Of a stretch of DNA of 64,000 nucleotides, positions 35,068-44,871 are shown piece by piece. A model generated the notes under the pieces. That model searched no databases and was not told where the DNA came from. It saw only the letters and a program-made list of their open reading frames with translations. Position 1 is the stretch's first letter. Each line of letters opens with the position of its first letter. A program made the position numbers and the translations under genes. Source of the stretch: Microbacterium sp. MM2322 (GTDB taxonomy: Bacteria > Actinomycetota > Actinomycetes > Actinomycetales > Microbacteriaceae); assembly GCF_964186585.1 (NCBI RefSeq), contig NZ_OZ075067.1, positions 1,116,001 to 1,180,000 on the forward strand. The letters run 5' to 3'.

Positions 35068-36605
35068 GCACCGACCTCGATCGACTGACCAGCTGGAACT
35101 CCGACTGGTCGGGGCTGCGGGTCGTCGTCCTCGGGCTGTCGATGACGGGCTTCTCCGTCGCCGACACCCTGGCTGAGCTGGGCGCCGAGGTCCTCGTGGT
35201 CACGGAGCACGCGGACGAGGAGTACGCGAGGCTCCTGCCCGTCATCGGCGTGCAGATGTGGCAGGGGGCGCTGGACGCCGTTCCCGATGAGCTCGTCGCG
35301 CATCGCCCCGACGTCGTCATCGCATCGCCCGGGTTCGCGCCCCACCATCCCGTCGTTTCGTGGGCTCTCTCCGCGGGCGTGGCCGTATGGGGTGACATCG
35401 AACTCGCGTGGCGCGTCCGCGACAAGGTCCTCCGTCCCGACGGGACGCCCGCCGACTGGGTGCTCATCACGGGCACGAACGGCAAGACCACGACGACGCA
35501 GCTGACCGCGACCATGCTCGTCGCGGGCGGACTCCGCGCCGCTCCGTGCGGCAACATCGGGGTACCCGTGCTCGACGCGGTCCGGGACCCCGCGGGCTTC
35601 GACGTCCTGGTGGTCGAGGTGTCGAGTCATCAGCTCTGGTACCTGGGGCTCCAGTCCGGGGACGATCGACTGTCGCCGCACGCGAGCGTCTGCCTCAACC
35701 TCGCCGCGGACCACCTGGAGTGGCACGGCTCGTTCGACGCCTACCGCGACGCGAAGGCCGTCGTCTACCAGCGCACCCGGGTGGCCTGCGTCTACAACAA
35801 GAGCGACGTCGCGACTCGCGAGATGGTCGAGGACGCAGAGGTCGTCGACGGATGCCGCGCCATCGGTTTCGATCTCGGCGTCCCGGGTCCGAGCGACCTC
35901 GGCGTCGTGGACGGGATCCTCGTCGACCGCGCCTTCCTCGAGGAGCGGCGGACCAACGCCCTCGAGCTCACGACGGTGGACGAGCTCGTCGAGGCGGGCC
36001 TCGCCGCACCCCACGTCGTCGCGAACATCCTCGCTGCAGCAGCGCTGGCACGCTCGTTCGACGTCCCGCCCGCAGCGATCCGAGACGCCCTGCGCGGCTT
36101 CCGACTCGACCCGCACCGCATCGAGGTCGTCGCCGTCGCGGATGGCGTGACGTGGATCGACGACTCCAAGGCGACGAACCCGCACGCGGCGGCATCCTCC
36201 CTGCAGGCGTACCCGGGCGCCGTGTGGGTGATCGGCGGGCTGCTGAAGGGCGTCGACATCGACGATGTGGTCGCATCCAGGGGTCCGGCGGTGAAGGCGG
36301 CGATCGTGATCGGTGTCGACCGCGCCGAGATCGTCGAGGCTTTCGGGCGACACGCCCCGGCGGTTCCGGTGTTCGAGGTCGACCACGCTCAGACTGAGGA
36401 CGTCATGACCGAGGTCGTCGCGCTCGCGGCGGGCGTCGCGCAAGACGGAGACGTGGTCCTCCTCGCTCCGGCAGCGGCATCCTTCGACCAGTTCGCCTCG
36501 TACTCGGATCGCGGTCGGCGCTTCGCCGCCGCGGTGAACGCACGGATCGGAAAGGACGCCGGTGACAACCACGACCGACCGTCCGGCCCCGTCGGATCCG
36601 GCTGA
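35064..36605 (+). CDS. murD: UDP-MurNAc-L-Ala:D-Glu ligase
   Basis: Adds D-glutamate to UDP-MurNAc-L-alanine. The 513-residue protein has an N-terminal Rossmann-like domain (VVVLGLSMTGFSVADTLAELG), the ATP loop ITGTNGKTTTTQLT, the central segment NLAADHLEWHGSFDAY, and the C-terminal WIDDSKATNPHAAASS. It overlaps mraY by 4 bp at its start and ftsW by 44 bp at its end, the longest same-strand overlap in the cluster. Confidence 0.95.
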   Translation: MSTDLDRLTSWNSDWSGLRVVVLGLSMTGFSVADTLAELGAEVLVVTEHADEEYARLLPVIGVQMWQGALDAVPDELVAHRPDVVIASPGFAPHHPVVSWALSAGVAVWGDIELAWRVRDKVLRPDGTPADWVLITGTNGKTTTTQLTATMLVAGGLRAAPCGNIGVPVLDAVRDPAGFDVLVVEVSSHQLWYLGLQSGDDRLSPHASVCLNLAADHLEWHGSFDAYRDAKAVVYQRTRVACVYNKSDVATREMVEDAEVVDGCRAIGFDLGVPGPSDLGVVDGILVDRAFLEERRTNALELTTVDELVEAGLAAPHVVANILAAAALARSFDVPPAAIRDALRGFRLDPHRIEVVAVADGVTWIDDSKATNPHAAASSLQAYPGAVWVIGGLLKGVDIDDVVASRGPAVKAAIVIGVDRAEIVEAFGRHAPAVPVFEVDHAQTEDVMTEVVALAAGVAQDGDVVLLAPAAASFDQFASYSDRGRRFAAAVNARIGKDAGDNHDRPSGPVGSG

Positions 36606-37776
36606 CCGAGGTTCCTCCGCCTTCACGGCGCGCGTCGCCCTCGGCAAGGTCTTCGCCCCGGTCCCGAGCGAGTTCCTGCTCATCGCCTCCACGGCGCTGA
36701 TCCTCACGATCTTCGGCCTCGTGATGGTCCTGTCGGCCACCATGGCGACGTCCGCCGAGGGCGGGCCGTTCCAGACGGTGCTCCGTCAGGCGATGTTCGC
36801 GGTTCTCGGCGTGCCGCTGATGTTCGTGTTCAGCCGTTTGCCGGTTCTCTTCTGGAAGCGCATCGCCTGGATCGCCCTCGGTGTCGCGCAGGCTTTCCAG
36901 CTGCTCGTGTTCACCGGCCTCGGTTACGACTTCGATGGCAACCGCAACTGGATCTCCATCGCCGGCGTCCAGGCGCAGCCGTCGGAGTTCCTGAAACTCG
37001 CCTTCGCGCTCTGGCTCGGGTACGTCCTGTACCGCAAGCACACGCTCCTCGGACTGTGGCGGCACGTCTTCATCCCCGTCGTGCCGGTCTCGGCGATGGT
37101 GATCGGCTCGGTGCTGGCGGGCAAGGACCTCGGCACGGCGATGATCCTCGTGCTGATCCTGCTGGGTGCTCTCTTCTTCTCCGGGGTCAAACTGCGGGTG
37201 TTCATCATCCCCGTCGTCGCCGCCATCGTGATCGTGGGACTCCTCGCGCTCACGAGCGCGAACCGCATGGCACGCATCACCAGCTTCCTCAACCCCAACT
37301 GCCTGGACGAGTATTACAAGGGTTGCTACCAGCCGCTCCACGGCATCTGGGGCCTTGCGAGCGGCGGCGTCCTCGGTCTGGGCCTGGGGAACTCCCGCGA
37401 GAAGTACGCATGGCTGCCGGCGGCATCCCACGACTACATCTTCGCGATCATCGGAGAAGAGCTCGGCCTCATCGGGTGCATCGTCGTGCTCGCCCTCTTC
37501 ACACTCTTCGCCGTCGGCGCCTTCCACGTCGTCCGGAAGACCAATGACCCGTTCATCCGCATCGCCGCGGGCGGCATCACGGTGTGGGTCGTCGGCCAAG
37601 CGCTCATCAACATCGGCGTCGTGCTGCGCGTCTTCCCCGTTCTCGGTGTGCCCTTGCCGTTCATGTCGCAGGGCGGAACCTCGCTCGTCTCGGTGCTGAT
37701 GGCCTGCGGGGTGCTGCTGGCGTTCGCCCGCACGCTGCCGTCCTCCGCGCCGGTGGCTCCGCCGGCCCGCCGGTAG
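36562..37776 (+). CDS. ftsW: Septal peptidoglycan glycosyltransferase FtsW
   Basis: A 404-residue SEDS-family polytopic membrane protein that polymerises lipid II with its partner FtsI. About ten membrane segments are present, and the family end motif PLPFMSQGGTSLVSVL is clear, together with NRNWISIAGVQAQPSEFLKL in the middle. GTG 36562 has AAAGGA about 8 nt upstream; the 44-bp overlap with murD follows from that start. An N-terminal cytoplasmic tail of about 35 residues precedes the first helix. Confidence 0.94.
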   Translation: MTTTTDRPAPSDPADRGSSAFTARVALGKVFAPVPSEFLLIASTALILTIFGLVMVLSATMATSAEGGPFQTVLRQAMFAVLGVPLMFVFSRLPVLFWKRIAWIALGVAQAFQLLVFTGLGYDFDGNRNWISIAGVQAQPSEFLKLAFALWLGYVLYRKHTLLGLWRHVFIPVVPVSAMVIGSVLAGKDLGTAMILVLILLGALFFSGVKLRVFIIPVVAAIVIVGLLALTSANRMARITSFLNPNCLDEYYKGCYQPLHGIWGLASGGVLGLGLGNSREKYAWLPAASHDYIFAIIGEELGLIGCIVVLALFTLFAVGAFHVVRKTNDPFIRIAAGGITVWVVGQALINIGVVLRVFPVLGVPLPFMSQGGTSLVSVLMACGVLLAFARTLPSSAPVAPPARR

Positions 37777-37779
37777 GCT
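37774..37779 (+). promoter_or_regulatory. -10 element (TAGGCT) before murG
   Basis: TAGGCT overlaps the end of ftsW (it includes the TAG stop) and lies 7 nt before GTG 37787, so murG may have its own leaderless promoter inside the cluster. Confidence 0.5.
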
Positions 37780-37786
37780 CGATCCG

Positions 37787-38860
37787 GTGACCACGTACCT
37801 TCTGGCCGGCGGCGGGACCGCGGGCCACGTCAATCCGTTGCTCGCCGTCGCTGACGCTCTCACTGCCCGAGAGCCCGACGCCACCGTCCTCGTCCTCGGT
37901 ACGCGGGAAGGTCTCGAGGCGCGCCTCGTGCCCCTCCGCGGGTACGAACTGCTCTTCGTCGACAAGGTCCCGTTCCCGCGTCGACCGGATGCCGCGGCTC
38001 TCCGCTTCCCCGTCCGCTTCGCGCGCGCGGTGCGTCAGGTCCGGAACCACCTCCGCGAGCGCGGCGTCGACGTGGTCGTCGGCTTCGGCGGCTACGCCTC
38101 CGCCCCCGCGTACATCGCGGCCGGCCGCGCGGGTGTGCCCGTCGTCGTGCACGAGGCGAATGCCAAAGCGGGACTCGCGAACGTCCTCGGCGCGCGGCGA
38201 GCCGCGGCATCCGGTGTCGCGTTCGACGGCACGCCGCTGCGCGGAGCGGAGGTCGTCGGGATGCCGCTCCGGCCCGAGATCGTGCACCTCGACCGAGCGG
38301 CCCTCCGCGCCGAGGCCGGCGAAGCGTTCGGGCTGGACCCCGCCCGTCCGGTCCTCCTCGTCTTCGGCGGGTCGCTCGGTGCCGTCCGGCTGAACCGAGC
38401 ACTCGCGGACTCGTGGCAGGACGTGGTGGCGGCCGGTTGGCAGATCCTCCACGCGGTGGGGGAGCGCAACGACGTCGCCGAGCCGGGTGACCCGTCCTAC
38501 CGCGTCGTCCCCTATATCGACCGCATGGACCTCGCCTTCGCCCTCGCCGACGCGATCGTGTCGCGCTCGGGCGCGGCGACGGTGAGTGAGATCAGCGCCC
38601 TCGGCATCCCGGCCGTCTACGTGCCTTATGCGGTCGGCAACGGCGAGCAGGCGCTCAACGCGGCGTCCGCCGTCGCCGCGGGTGCCGCCGTTCTCATCCC
38701 CGACGGCGAACTGAGCGGCGACCGGGTCCGCTCGACGATCGTCCCGCTGCTGGCCGATGCTGATGCGCTCGACCGGATGCGGGCTGCCGCGGCGAGCGTC
38801 GGAACCCGCTCCGGCAGCGAGAACGTCCTCGGTCTCATCGATCGCGCCCTCGCCCGCTGA
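37787..38860 (+). CDS. murG: Lipid II synthase (UDP-GlcNAc transferase)
   Basis: Transfers GlcNAc from UDP-GlcNAc to lipid I on the inner face of the membrane, completing lipid II. The 357-residue GT28 enzyme opens with YLLAGGGTAGHVNPLLAVAD, contains VVVGFGGYASAPAYIAA and LVFGGSLGAVRLN, and ends with the nucleotide-binding VSRSGAATVSEISALGIPAV and NGEQALNA. A TAGGCT element 7 nt upstream suggests an internal leaderless promoter. Confidence 0.95.
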   Translation: MTTYLLAGGGTAGHVNPLLAVADALTAREPDATVLVLGTREGLEARLVPLRGYELLFVDKVPFPRRPDAAALRFPVRFARAVRQVRNHLRERGVDVVVGFGGYASAPAYIAAGRAGVPVVVHEANAKAGLANVLGARRAAASGVAFDGTPLRGAEVVGMPLRPEIVHLDRAALRAEAGEAFGLDPARPVLLVFGGSLGAVRLNRALADSWQDVVAAGWQILHAVGERNDVAEPGDPSYRVVPYIDRMDLAFALADAIVSRSGAATVSEISALGIPAVYVPYAVGNGEQALNAASAVAAGAAVLIPDGELSGDRVRSTIVPLLADADALDRMRAAAASVGTRSGSENVLGLIDRALAR

Positions 38861-38929
38861 TCCGCGGCGCCGGACGCCCCAGCGCGCCGCAGCGTCCTCC
38901 CGGCGGCCCCGACCTAGACTTGACGGGCC

Positions 38930-40330
38930 ATGATTCGACCCGATCTCTCGCTCCCCATTCCTGCGGACATCACCGCTGCCCACTTCATCGGGATCGGTGG
39001 TTCTGGGATGTCGGGCCTCGCCGGGATGTTCCTCGATCGCGGCATCCGCGTTTCGGGGTCGGACCGATCCGACAGCGCCGCGATGCGCGCCGTCGCCGCG
39101 CGCGGAGCCGACGTGCACGTGGGGCATGACGCGGCGAATCTGCCCGACGGGGTGGACGTGGTCGTCTTCACCGGCGCGATCTGGCCGGAGAACCCGGAAT
39201 ACCTGCGGGCGAAGGAGCGCGGCGTTCCGGTCATCCACCGGTCACAGGCGCTGCACTGGCTCGTCGGCGGGCGCCGCCTCGTCAGCGTCGCGGGAGCGCA
39301 CGGCAAGACCACGTCGACCGGCATGATCGTGACGGCGCTCCGCGCCATCGGCGCGGATCCGACCTTCGTCAACGGTGGCGTCATCGCGTCGCTCGGTGTC
39401 TCGAGTGGCACGGGATCGGACGACCTGTTCGTCATCGAAGCGGACGAGTCCGACGGGTCGTTCCTCTTGTACGACACCGCGGTCGCGCTCATCACGAACG
39501 TCGACCCCGATCATCTGGACCACTGGGGCTCGCGCGAGGCGTTCTACAAGGGCTTCGCCCGGTTCGCGGACGCCGCCTCCCAGGCGGTCGTGATCTCGTC
39601 CGACGATCCGGGTGCTCGAGAGGTCGCCGCGTCCCTCACGCACGACAACGTCGTATCGTTCGGCACCGCGCCCGAGGCCGACGTGCGGATCTCCGACATC
39701 GTCACCGAGGGACCGGTGTCCTTCACGATCCACCACCGGGGCGAGTCGGTTTCCGGCGCGTTGGCCGTTCCTGGCGCGCACAACGCGATCAACGCCGCCG
39801 GCGCCGTCGCCGTCCTCCTGACGCTGGGGTACGAGCTGGAGCCCGCCGTGCGTGCGGTCGAAGAGTTCGGCGGCACTGTCCGGCGCTTCGAACTGCACGG
39901 CGTCCGCGCCGGCGTGGCCGTCTACGACGACTACGCCCACCATCCGACCGAGGTCGACGCCGCCCTCTCGGCGGCGCGCACGGTCGTCGGCGAGGGGCGG
40001 ATCATCGCGGTTCACCAGCCGCACACGTACTCGCGCACGCAGGCGATGTACCGCGAGTTCGCCGACGTCCTCGAGTCCCGCGCCGACCACACCGTCGTCC
40101 TCGATGTCTACGGTGCCCGCGAAGACCCGGTCCCGGGCGTCACCGGTGCGCTCGTCAGTGGTGCCTTCGCGAACCAGGATCGGGTCCGCTTCGTCGCCGA
40201 CTGGCAGCAGGCCGCCGAGTACGCGGCATCCGTCGCCCAGCCGGGGGACTACGTCATCACGCTCGGCTGCGGGGACGTCTACCGCATCATCCCGCAGGTG
40301 CTCGACGCCCTCGGGCCGGAGCGGGACTGA
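38930..40330 (+). CDS. murC: UDP-MurNAc:L-alanine ligase
   Basis: First ligase of the peptide stem, joining L-alanine to UDP-MurNAc. The 466-residue protein has [21 protein letters not shown] at the N-terminus, the ATP loop [25 protein letters not shown] in the centre and [19 protein letters not shown] near the C-terminus. TAGACT (38915-38920) lies 9 nt before the ATG and may drive a further internal transcript. It is followed by ftsQ after 2 bp. Confidence 0.95.
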   Translation: MIRPDLSLPIPADITAAHFIGIGGSGMSGLAGMFLDRGIRVSGSDRSDSAAMRAVAARGADVHVGHDAANLPDGVDVVVFTGAIWPENPEYLRAKERGVPVIHRSQALHWLVGGRRLVSVAGAHGKTTSTGMIVTALRAIGADPTFVNGGVIASLGVSSGTGSDDLFVIEADESDGSFLLYDTAVALITNVDPDHLDHWGSREAFYKGFARFADAASQAVVISSDDPGAREVAASLTHDNVVSFGTAPEADVRISDIVTEGPVSFTIHHRGESVSGALAVPGAHNAINAAGAVAVLLTLGYELEPAVRAVEEFGGTVRRFELHGVRAGVAVYDDYAHHPTEVDAALSAARTVVGEGRIIAVHQPHTYSRTQAMYREFADVLESRADHTVVLDVYGAREDPVPGVTGALVSGAFANQDRVRFVADWQQAAEYAASVAQPGDYVITLGCGDVYRIIPQVLDALGPERD

Positions 40331-40332
40331 CG

Positions 40333-41325
40333 ATGCGACGGCCGTCGCCGCTGCCGTCCACGCCACCGGCACGTCAGCGACGAGAGCCGGCGCCGTCCCG
40401 TCCTCGAGAAGCGGCGCCAGAGCCCGCCGCGGAGGTCACTAAGCCGGCTCCCGAGCCGCCTGCGACGGGTCGCCTCGCGCCGGTCGTCCCGTTCGAGCCG
40501 TCCCCGTCCCCGTCCGCGCCCGCGGCTGAGAAGGGTGACGCCGCTTCGGATGCCGAGGCGGAGCGCCCTCTCGGTGTCCGCGACGTCTGGGCGGCGGCAC
40601 GAGCACGTCGCCGCGCGCTGCGTCGCGAGGTGCGTCGCTTCACGGTGCGCCAGCGCCGTCGTCGCTACGCGTGGCTCGGCGCCCTGGCGGCGGTGGTCCT
40701 CGTGGGGCTCGGCGCAGTCGCGACTGCCTATAGTCCGCTGTTCGCCGTGTCCAAGATCACCGTGGTCGGCACCGACCGACTCGCCCCGGCCGCCATCGAA
40801 CAGGCGCTCGCGGGCGAGATGGGTACTCCGCTCGCTCTTGTCGATTCGAGCGCTGTGAAAGCCGCACTCGTCGCGTTCCCGCTCGTCGAGAGCTATTCGA
40901 TCGAGGCCCGTCCGCCGCAAGAACTCGTCGTCCGCATCATCGAGCGCACCCCCGTGGGCGTCGTGGAGACCAAGGCCGGGTTCTCGCTGGTGGATGCCGC
41001 CGGGGTGGTCCTCGGTACGACGAAGGATGCCCCGAAGGGGTACCCGGTCATCGACGCCGCCGGCGGAGCCGGGTCGCGGACCTTCCGCGCCGTCGGTGCG
41101 GTCTACCGCTCGCTTCCTGCCGACCTTCGGGCACAGGTGACCGAGATGTCGGCCACCACGCCCGATGACGTGACCCTCACGATCGACGGTGCCGACATCC
41201 TCTGGGGGAGCGCGGAGAAGCCGGTCGAGAAGGTCCGGGTGCTGAAGGCGGCGATGGTCGCGCAGCCTCCGTCGAAGGTCAAGGAGTACGACATCTCCTC
41301 GCCTACGGCCGTCGTCATCCGCTGA
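40333..41325 (+). CDS. ftsQ: Cell division protein FtsQ
   Basis: A 330-residue bitopic membrane protein that links early and late divisome proteins. Residues 1-110 are cytoplasmic, Pro/Ala-rich and then strongly basic (RARRRALRREVRRF); the membrane helix is at about 113-133; a POTRA domain follows (SPLFAVSKITVVGTDRL through IIERTPVGVV), then the FtsQ domain. The long disordered cytoplasmic tail is common in actinobacteria. The start is 2 bp after murC. There is no ftsA between ftsQ and ftsZ, as expected for actinobacteria. Confidence 0.92.
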   Translation: MRRPSPLPSTPPARQRREPAPSRPREAAPEPAAEVTKPAPEPPATGRLAPVVPFEPSPSPSAPAAEKGDAASDAEAERPLGVRDVWAAARARRRALRREVRRFTVRQRRRRYAWLGALAAVVLVGLGAVATAYSPLFAVSKITVVGTDRLAPAAIEQALAGEMGTPLALVDSSAVKAALVAFPLVESYSIEARPPQELVVRIIERTPVGVVETKAGFSLVDAAGVVLGTTKDAPKGYPVIDAAGGAGSRTFRAVGAVYRSLPADLRAQVTEMSATTPDDVTLTIDGADILWGSAEKPVEKVRVLKAAMVAQPPSKVKEYDISSPTAVVIR

Positions 41326-41399
41326 CGCGACATCCGATCCGACGACACGCCCGCCGCGCTGCGGGCTGCCGTCGTGGTCGCGCCTACGTTCGGAATCAG

Positions 41400-41441
41400 G
41401 AATTGCATACTCGGCAATTCTTTAAACCTCTGGTTGAGGTT
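41400..41441. promoter_or_regulatory. AT-rich double inverted repeat upstream of ftsZ
   Basis: GAATTGC (41400-41406) and GCAATTC (41414-41420) form one inverted repeat; AACCTC (41425-41430) and GAGGTT (41436-41441) form a second, with a further GAGGTT at 41456-41461. The stretch is markedly richer in A and T than the surrounding DNA and sits 40-80 bp before ftsZ, so it is a good candidate for the ftsZ promoter and regulator-binding region. Confidence 0.5.
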
Positions 41442-41482
41442 GAAGGTTTGCACTCGAGGTTCAGGACGATACGGAGGCCGGC

Positions 41483-42643
41483 GTGAGCCAGAACCAGAAC
41501 TACCTTGCTGTGATCAAGGTCGTTGGCGTGGGTGGTGGCGGTGTCAACGCCGTCAACCGCATGATCGAGCTCGGCCTTCGCGGCGTCGAGTTCATCGCCG
41601 TCAACACGGACGCTCAGGCGCTGCTCATGAGCGACGCCGACATCAAGCTCGACGTGGGGCGTGAGCTGACTCGCGGTCTGGGCGCCGGCGCCGACCCCGA
41701 GGTGGGTCGTCGCGCTGCCGAGGATCACGCCGAGGAGATCGAGGAAGCGCTCGCGGGCGCCGACATGGTCTTCGTCACGGCGGGTGAGGGCGGTGGCACG
41801 GGAACCGGTGGTGCACCGGTCGTCGCACGGATCGCGAAGTCGATCGGCGCGCTGACCATCGGCGTCGTGACCAAGCCGTTCTCCTTCGAGGGGCGCCGTC
41901 GGCAGACCCAGGCCGAGACGGGCGTTTCGAAGCTGAAGGAAGAGGTCGACACCCTCATCGTCGTTCCGAACGACCGACTTCTCGAGATCAGCGACCGCGG
42001 CATCTCGATGATCGAGGCGTTCGCCACGGCAGACCAGGTTCTGCTCGCCGGTGTTCAGGGCATCACCGACCTCATCACGACCCCGGGCCTCATCAACCTC
42101 GACTTCGCCGACGTCAAGTCGGTCATGCAGGGTGCGGGCTCCGCGCTCATGGGCATCGGTTCCGCCCGGGGCGCTGACCGCGCCATCAAGGCCGCGGAGC
42201 TCGCGGTCGAGTCGCCGCTGCTCGAGGCTTCCATCGAGGGCGCCCACGGCGTGCTGCTGTCGATCCAGGGTGGCTCGAACCTCGGCATCTTCGAGATCAA
42301 CGACGCCGCTCAGCTCGTCAAGGAGGCCGCGCACCCCGAGGCCAACATCATCTTCGGTACCGTCATCGACGACACGCTCGGCGACGAGGTGCGCGTGACC
42401 GTGATCGCCGCCGGTTTCGACGGCGGAGAGCCGGAGAAGAAGGTGGAGCCGATCACGGTGTCGCGCCCGGCATCCGCTCCGGTGCTGCCGCCGCTGCCCG
42501 CGGACACCGTCGCCCGCGATCTCGCGGCCGCCGAGAAGAGCGGCGCCCGCGAGTCGGTCTCCGTCTCGGCGCCGTCGTCCTCGAGCGATTACGACTCCGC
42601 GTTCGGCGATGACGACCTCGACATCCCCGACTTCCTGAAGTAA
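41483..42643 (+). CDS. ftsZ: Cell division GTPase FtsZ
   Basis: The tubulin-like GTPase that forms the division ring. The 386-residue protein has the nucleotide-binding [13 protein letters not shown], the tubulin signature GGGTGTG at 103-109, and the T7-loop region with [12 protein letters not shown] variable linker leads to a conserved C-terminal peptide ([10 protein letters not shown]), the docking site for SepF and other partners, and sepF is encoded close by. GTG 41483 has ACGGAGG about 8 nt upstream. The 157-bp upstream region is AT-rich with inverted repeats and probably holds a dedicated promoter. Confidence 0.98.
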   Translation: MSQNQNYLAVIKVVGVGGGGVNAVNRMIELGLRGVEFIAVNTDAQALLMSDADIKLDVGRELTRGLGAGADPEVGRRAAEDHAEEIEEALAGADMVFVTAGEGGGTGTGGAPVVARIAKSIGALTIGVVTKPFSFEGRRRQTQAETGVSKLKEEVDTLIVVPNDRLLEISDRGISMIEAFATADQVLLAGVQGITDLITTPGLINLDFADVKSVMQGAGSALMGIGSARGADRAIKAAELAVESPLLEASIEGAHGVLLSIQGGSNLGIFEINDAAQLVKEAAHPEANIIFGTVIDDTLGDEVRVTVIAAGFDGGEPEKKVEPITVSRPASAPVLPPLPADTVARDLAAAEKSGARESVSVSAPSSSSDYDSAFGDDDLDIPDFLK

Positions 42644-42649
42644 CCCGTC

Positions 42650-43339
42650 GTGGATCTTGGCTCGCGGCTCGCCGACATCGACGCGCGCATTTCGGATGCC
42701 GCTCGATCGGCGGGCCGCGATGCCACGACGATCACCCGTATCGTCGTGACGAAGTTCCACCCCGTGGAACTGGTGCAGGACCTCGCCGACCTCGGTGTCA
42801 CCGATGTCGGCGAGAACCGTCAGCAGGAACTCAGCTCGAAGCGGGAGACCTACGCGGGCCGTCCACTGCGGTGGCACTTCATCGGCCAGGCGCAGACCAA
42901 CAAGGCTCGGGCCGTTCGGCGGGATGCCGACGCTGTGCACTCGCTCGACCGAGCCCGCCTCGCCGACTCCCTGCACACGGCGCGACGCGAGGATGACGAG
43001 TCAGACATCCTCGACGTCCTAATACAGGTGAATCTCACCGACGATCCCGGTCGCGGGGGAGTCGAGCCGTCCGGCATCGTGGAGCTCGCAGAGCACGTGG
43101 CCGCGTCCTGCCCGTCGCTGCGCTTGCGCGGAGTCATGGCGGTCGCGCCCCTCGATGAGGAGCCCGCTCCGGCCTTCGCCCGGCTGGCCGACTACGCCGG
43201 CCTCGTCCGCGGTGTCGTGCCGGATGCAGAGTGGATTTCCGCCGGGATGACCGGCGATTTCGCCGAAGCGATCGCGGCAGGTGCGACACACCTGCGGATC
43301 GGTTCGGCAATCACGGGCCCGAGGCCCGTGCACGGATAG
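42650..43339 (+). CDS. yggS: PLP homeostasis protein (YggS/PLPBP family)
   Basis: A 229-residue pyridoxal-phosphate-binding TIM-barrel protein with no known catalytic activity, important for vitamin B6 balance. The PLP lysine is K35 in [10 protein letters not shown], and the family segments [23 protein letters not shown] and [14 protein letters not shown] are present. It lies between ftsZ and sepF, its standard place in Gram-positive division clusters. The GTG start is 6 bp after the ftsZ stop, with no strong ribosome-binding site, so coupling to ftsZ translation is likely. Confidence 0.93.
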   Translation: MDLGSRLADIDARISDAARSAGRDATTITRIVVTKFHPVELVQDLADLGVTDVGENRQQELSSKRETYAGRPLRWHFIGQAQTNKARAVRRDADAVHSLDRARLADSLHTARREDDESDILDVLIQVNLTDDPGRGGVEPSGIVELAEHVAASCPSLRLRGVMAVAPLDEEPAPAFARLADYAGLVRGVVPDAEWISAGMTGDFAEAIAAGATHLRIGSAITGPRPVHG

Positions 43340-43371
43340 CCTCGTCACAGACGAGCAATACGGAGGATGCG

Positions 43372-43818
43372 ATGTCGAACCCGCTCAAGAAGACCATGGT
43401 GTACCTGGGCCTCGCCGACGAGGAAGAGGTGTACGAGGAGCCCGCTCCCCGTCGGGAGAAGCAGGTCGAGAACAAGACTGCGCCGGTGACCCCGATCCAC
43501 CGCCCCGCCGTCGTCCGTCAGCCTGCTCCGGCCACGGTGAGCGAGATCGTCACCGTGCACCCCAAGCAGTACCGCGACGCGCAGACCATCGCGGAGAACT
43601 TCCGCGACGGCATCCCGATCATCATCAACCTCTCGCAGATGAGCGACGCTGACGCGCGCCGCCTCATCGACTTCGCGAGCGGTCTCTCGCTGGGTCTGTA
43701 CGGACGGATCGAACGTGTGACGAGCAAGGTGTTCCTGCTCTCGCCGGAGAACGTCGCAGTGTCCGGCGAAGGCGCGATCGCCCAGGGCGACGCGGACTCC
43801 GCCCCCTTCACTCACTGA
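43372..43818 (+). CDS. sepF: Cell division protein SepF
   Basis: A 148-residue membrane-tethering partner of FtsZ, which replaces FtsA in actinobacteria. The N-terminus [19 protein letters not shown] is the amphipathic membrane anchor, a disordered linker follows, and the SepF core covers about 55-140 ([27 protein letters not shown]-like strand, [16 protein letters not shown]). ACGGAGG lies 6 nt before ATG 43372, and TAGCCT just upstream (43337-43342) may be a -10 element, giving a short leader. Confidence 0.95.
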   Translation: MSNPLKKTMVYLGLADEEEVYEEPAPRREKQVENKTAPVTPIHRPAVVRQPAPATVSEIVTVHPKQYRDAQTIAENFRDGIPIIINLSQMSDADARRLIDFASGLSLGLYGRIERVTSKVFLLSPENVAVSGEGAIAQGDADSAPFTH

Positions 43819-43822
43819 CGCC

Positions 43823-44125
43823 GTGTCGGTCATCGGCCTCATCGCCGGGATCCTCAACGCGCTCCTGCTCATCTATGTGCTGTTCCTCCTGGCACGTCTG
43901 GTGTTGGAGTACATCCCGATGTTCAATCGGGAGTGGCGTCCGCGGGGCGGCTGGCTCGTCCTCGCGGAGGTCGTGTTCACTGTCACGGATCCGCCGATCA
44001 AGTTCTTCCGGCGCTTCATCCCTCCGCTGCGGATCGGACCCATCGCGCTGGATCTCGCCTTCCCGATCACGATGCTCTGCTGCTTCGTCCTGCTGTCGAT
44101 CACGCAGGTGCTGAGCCGCGTGTGA
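43823..44125 (+). CDS. yggT: YggT-family membrane protein
   Basis: A 100-residue protein with two hydrophobic segments (about 2-25 and 75-97) and the YggT domain pattern, including TDPPIKFFRRFIPPLRIG and LDLAFPITML. Homologs in division clusters are thought to assist membrane or division complexes, but no reaction is known. GTG 43823 lies 4 bp after the sepF stop. It links sepF with divIVA, the common order in actinobacteria. Confidence 0.9.
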   Translation: MSVIGLIAGILNALLLIYVLFLLARLVLEYIPMFNREWRPRGGWLVLAEVVFTVTDPPIKFFRRFIPPLRIGPIALDLAFPITMLCCFVLLSITQVLSRV

Positions 44126-44239
44126 CCACCGCGTCGTCGCACCCATGACAGCCGCGGACTATGCTGTCGGGGTACGGCTCGCGCCTCGCGGGTCTTCGTT
44201 GACCGGCCCGCTTCCTGAGCCCCGAAAGAGGAAAGACAC

Positions 44240-44860
44240 ATGCCTTTGACTCCCGAAGACGTCGTCACCAAGCAGTTCCAGCATGTTCGCTTCAAGGAGG
44301 GTTTCGACCCCGATGAGGTCGACGACTTCCTCGACGAGATCGTCGTCGAGTGGCGCAAGACCATTGCTGAGAACGAAGAACTGAAGGCGAAGCTCGCCGC
44401 GTTCGAGTCCGGTGAGACGCCCGCTGCTCAGGAGTCCGCTCCGCAGACCGAGTCGGCCCCGCAGACCGAGGTCGTCGAAGAGGTGCCGGATCCGGCCGAG
44501 CCCGTCGCCGAGGCACCTGCTGTCGCTGACGCCGCCGCCCCTGTGGCCGCCTCTGCGGGCATCATCGAGCTCGCTCAGCGCCTGCACGACGAGCACGTTG
44601 CCGAGGGCAAGGCGCAGAAGGAGAAGCTCATCTCCGAGGCGCAGGCCGAGGCTGACACCATCCTCAACGACGCTCGGGCGAAGGCCCGTGACGAGATCAC
44701 CCGCCTCGAGAGTGAGCGCGGCACCCTTGAGGGTCGCATCAGCGAGCTGCGTCAGTTCGAGCGCGACTACCGTGTTCAGCTCCGCGGCTTCATCGAGGAC
44801 AAGCTGCGCGACCTCGACGTCGCCGGCACCTCGGGCTCGACGCCCATTCCTGCGTCCTGA
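44240..44860 (+). CDS. divIVA: DivIVA/Wag31 polar growth protein
   Basis: A 206-residue coiled-coil scaffold that marks negatively curved membrane and directs polar wall growth in actinobacteria. The N-terminal lipid-binding domain is MPLTPEDVVTKQFQHVRFKE with the following GFDPDEVDDFLDEIV, then a first coiled coil, an acidic Pro/Ala/Glu-rich linker (about 55-110) with a small tandem repeat of SAPQTE, and a long C-terminal coiled coil to about 190. GAGGAAAG precedes the ATG, and TATGCT at 44160-44165 is a likely -10 with a leader of about 70 nt. Confidence 0.94.
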   Translation: MPLTPEDVVTKQFQHVRFKEGFDPDEVDDFLDEIVVEWRKTIAENEELKAKLAAFESGETPAAQESAPQTESAPQTEVVEEVPDPAEPVAEAPAVADAAAPVAASAGIIELAQRLHDEHVAEGKAQKEKLISEAQAEADTILNDARAKARDEITRLESERGTLEGRISELRQFERDYRVQLRGFIEDKLRDLDVAGTSGSTPIPAS

Positions 44861-44871
44861 CCGTTCGCACA

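Noticed and set aside
36562..36605. The 44-bp murD-ftsW overlap as a frameshift or wrong start
   Set aside because: Both proteins are complete, AAAGGA precedes GTG 36562, and the tail up to the first FtsW helix has normal length. It looks like genuine overlap.
40331..41482. A lost ftsA between ftsQ and ftsZ
   Set aside because: Actinobacteria normally lack ftsA and use sepF, which is present at 43372; absence is not an anomaly.
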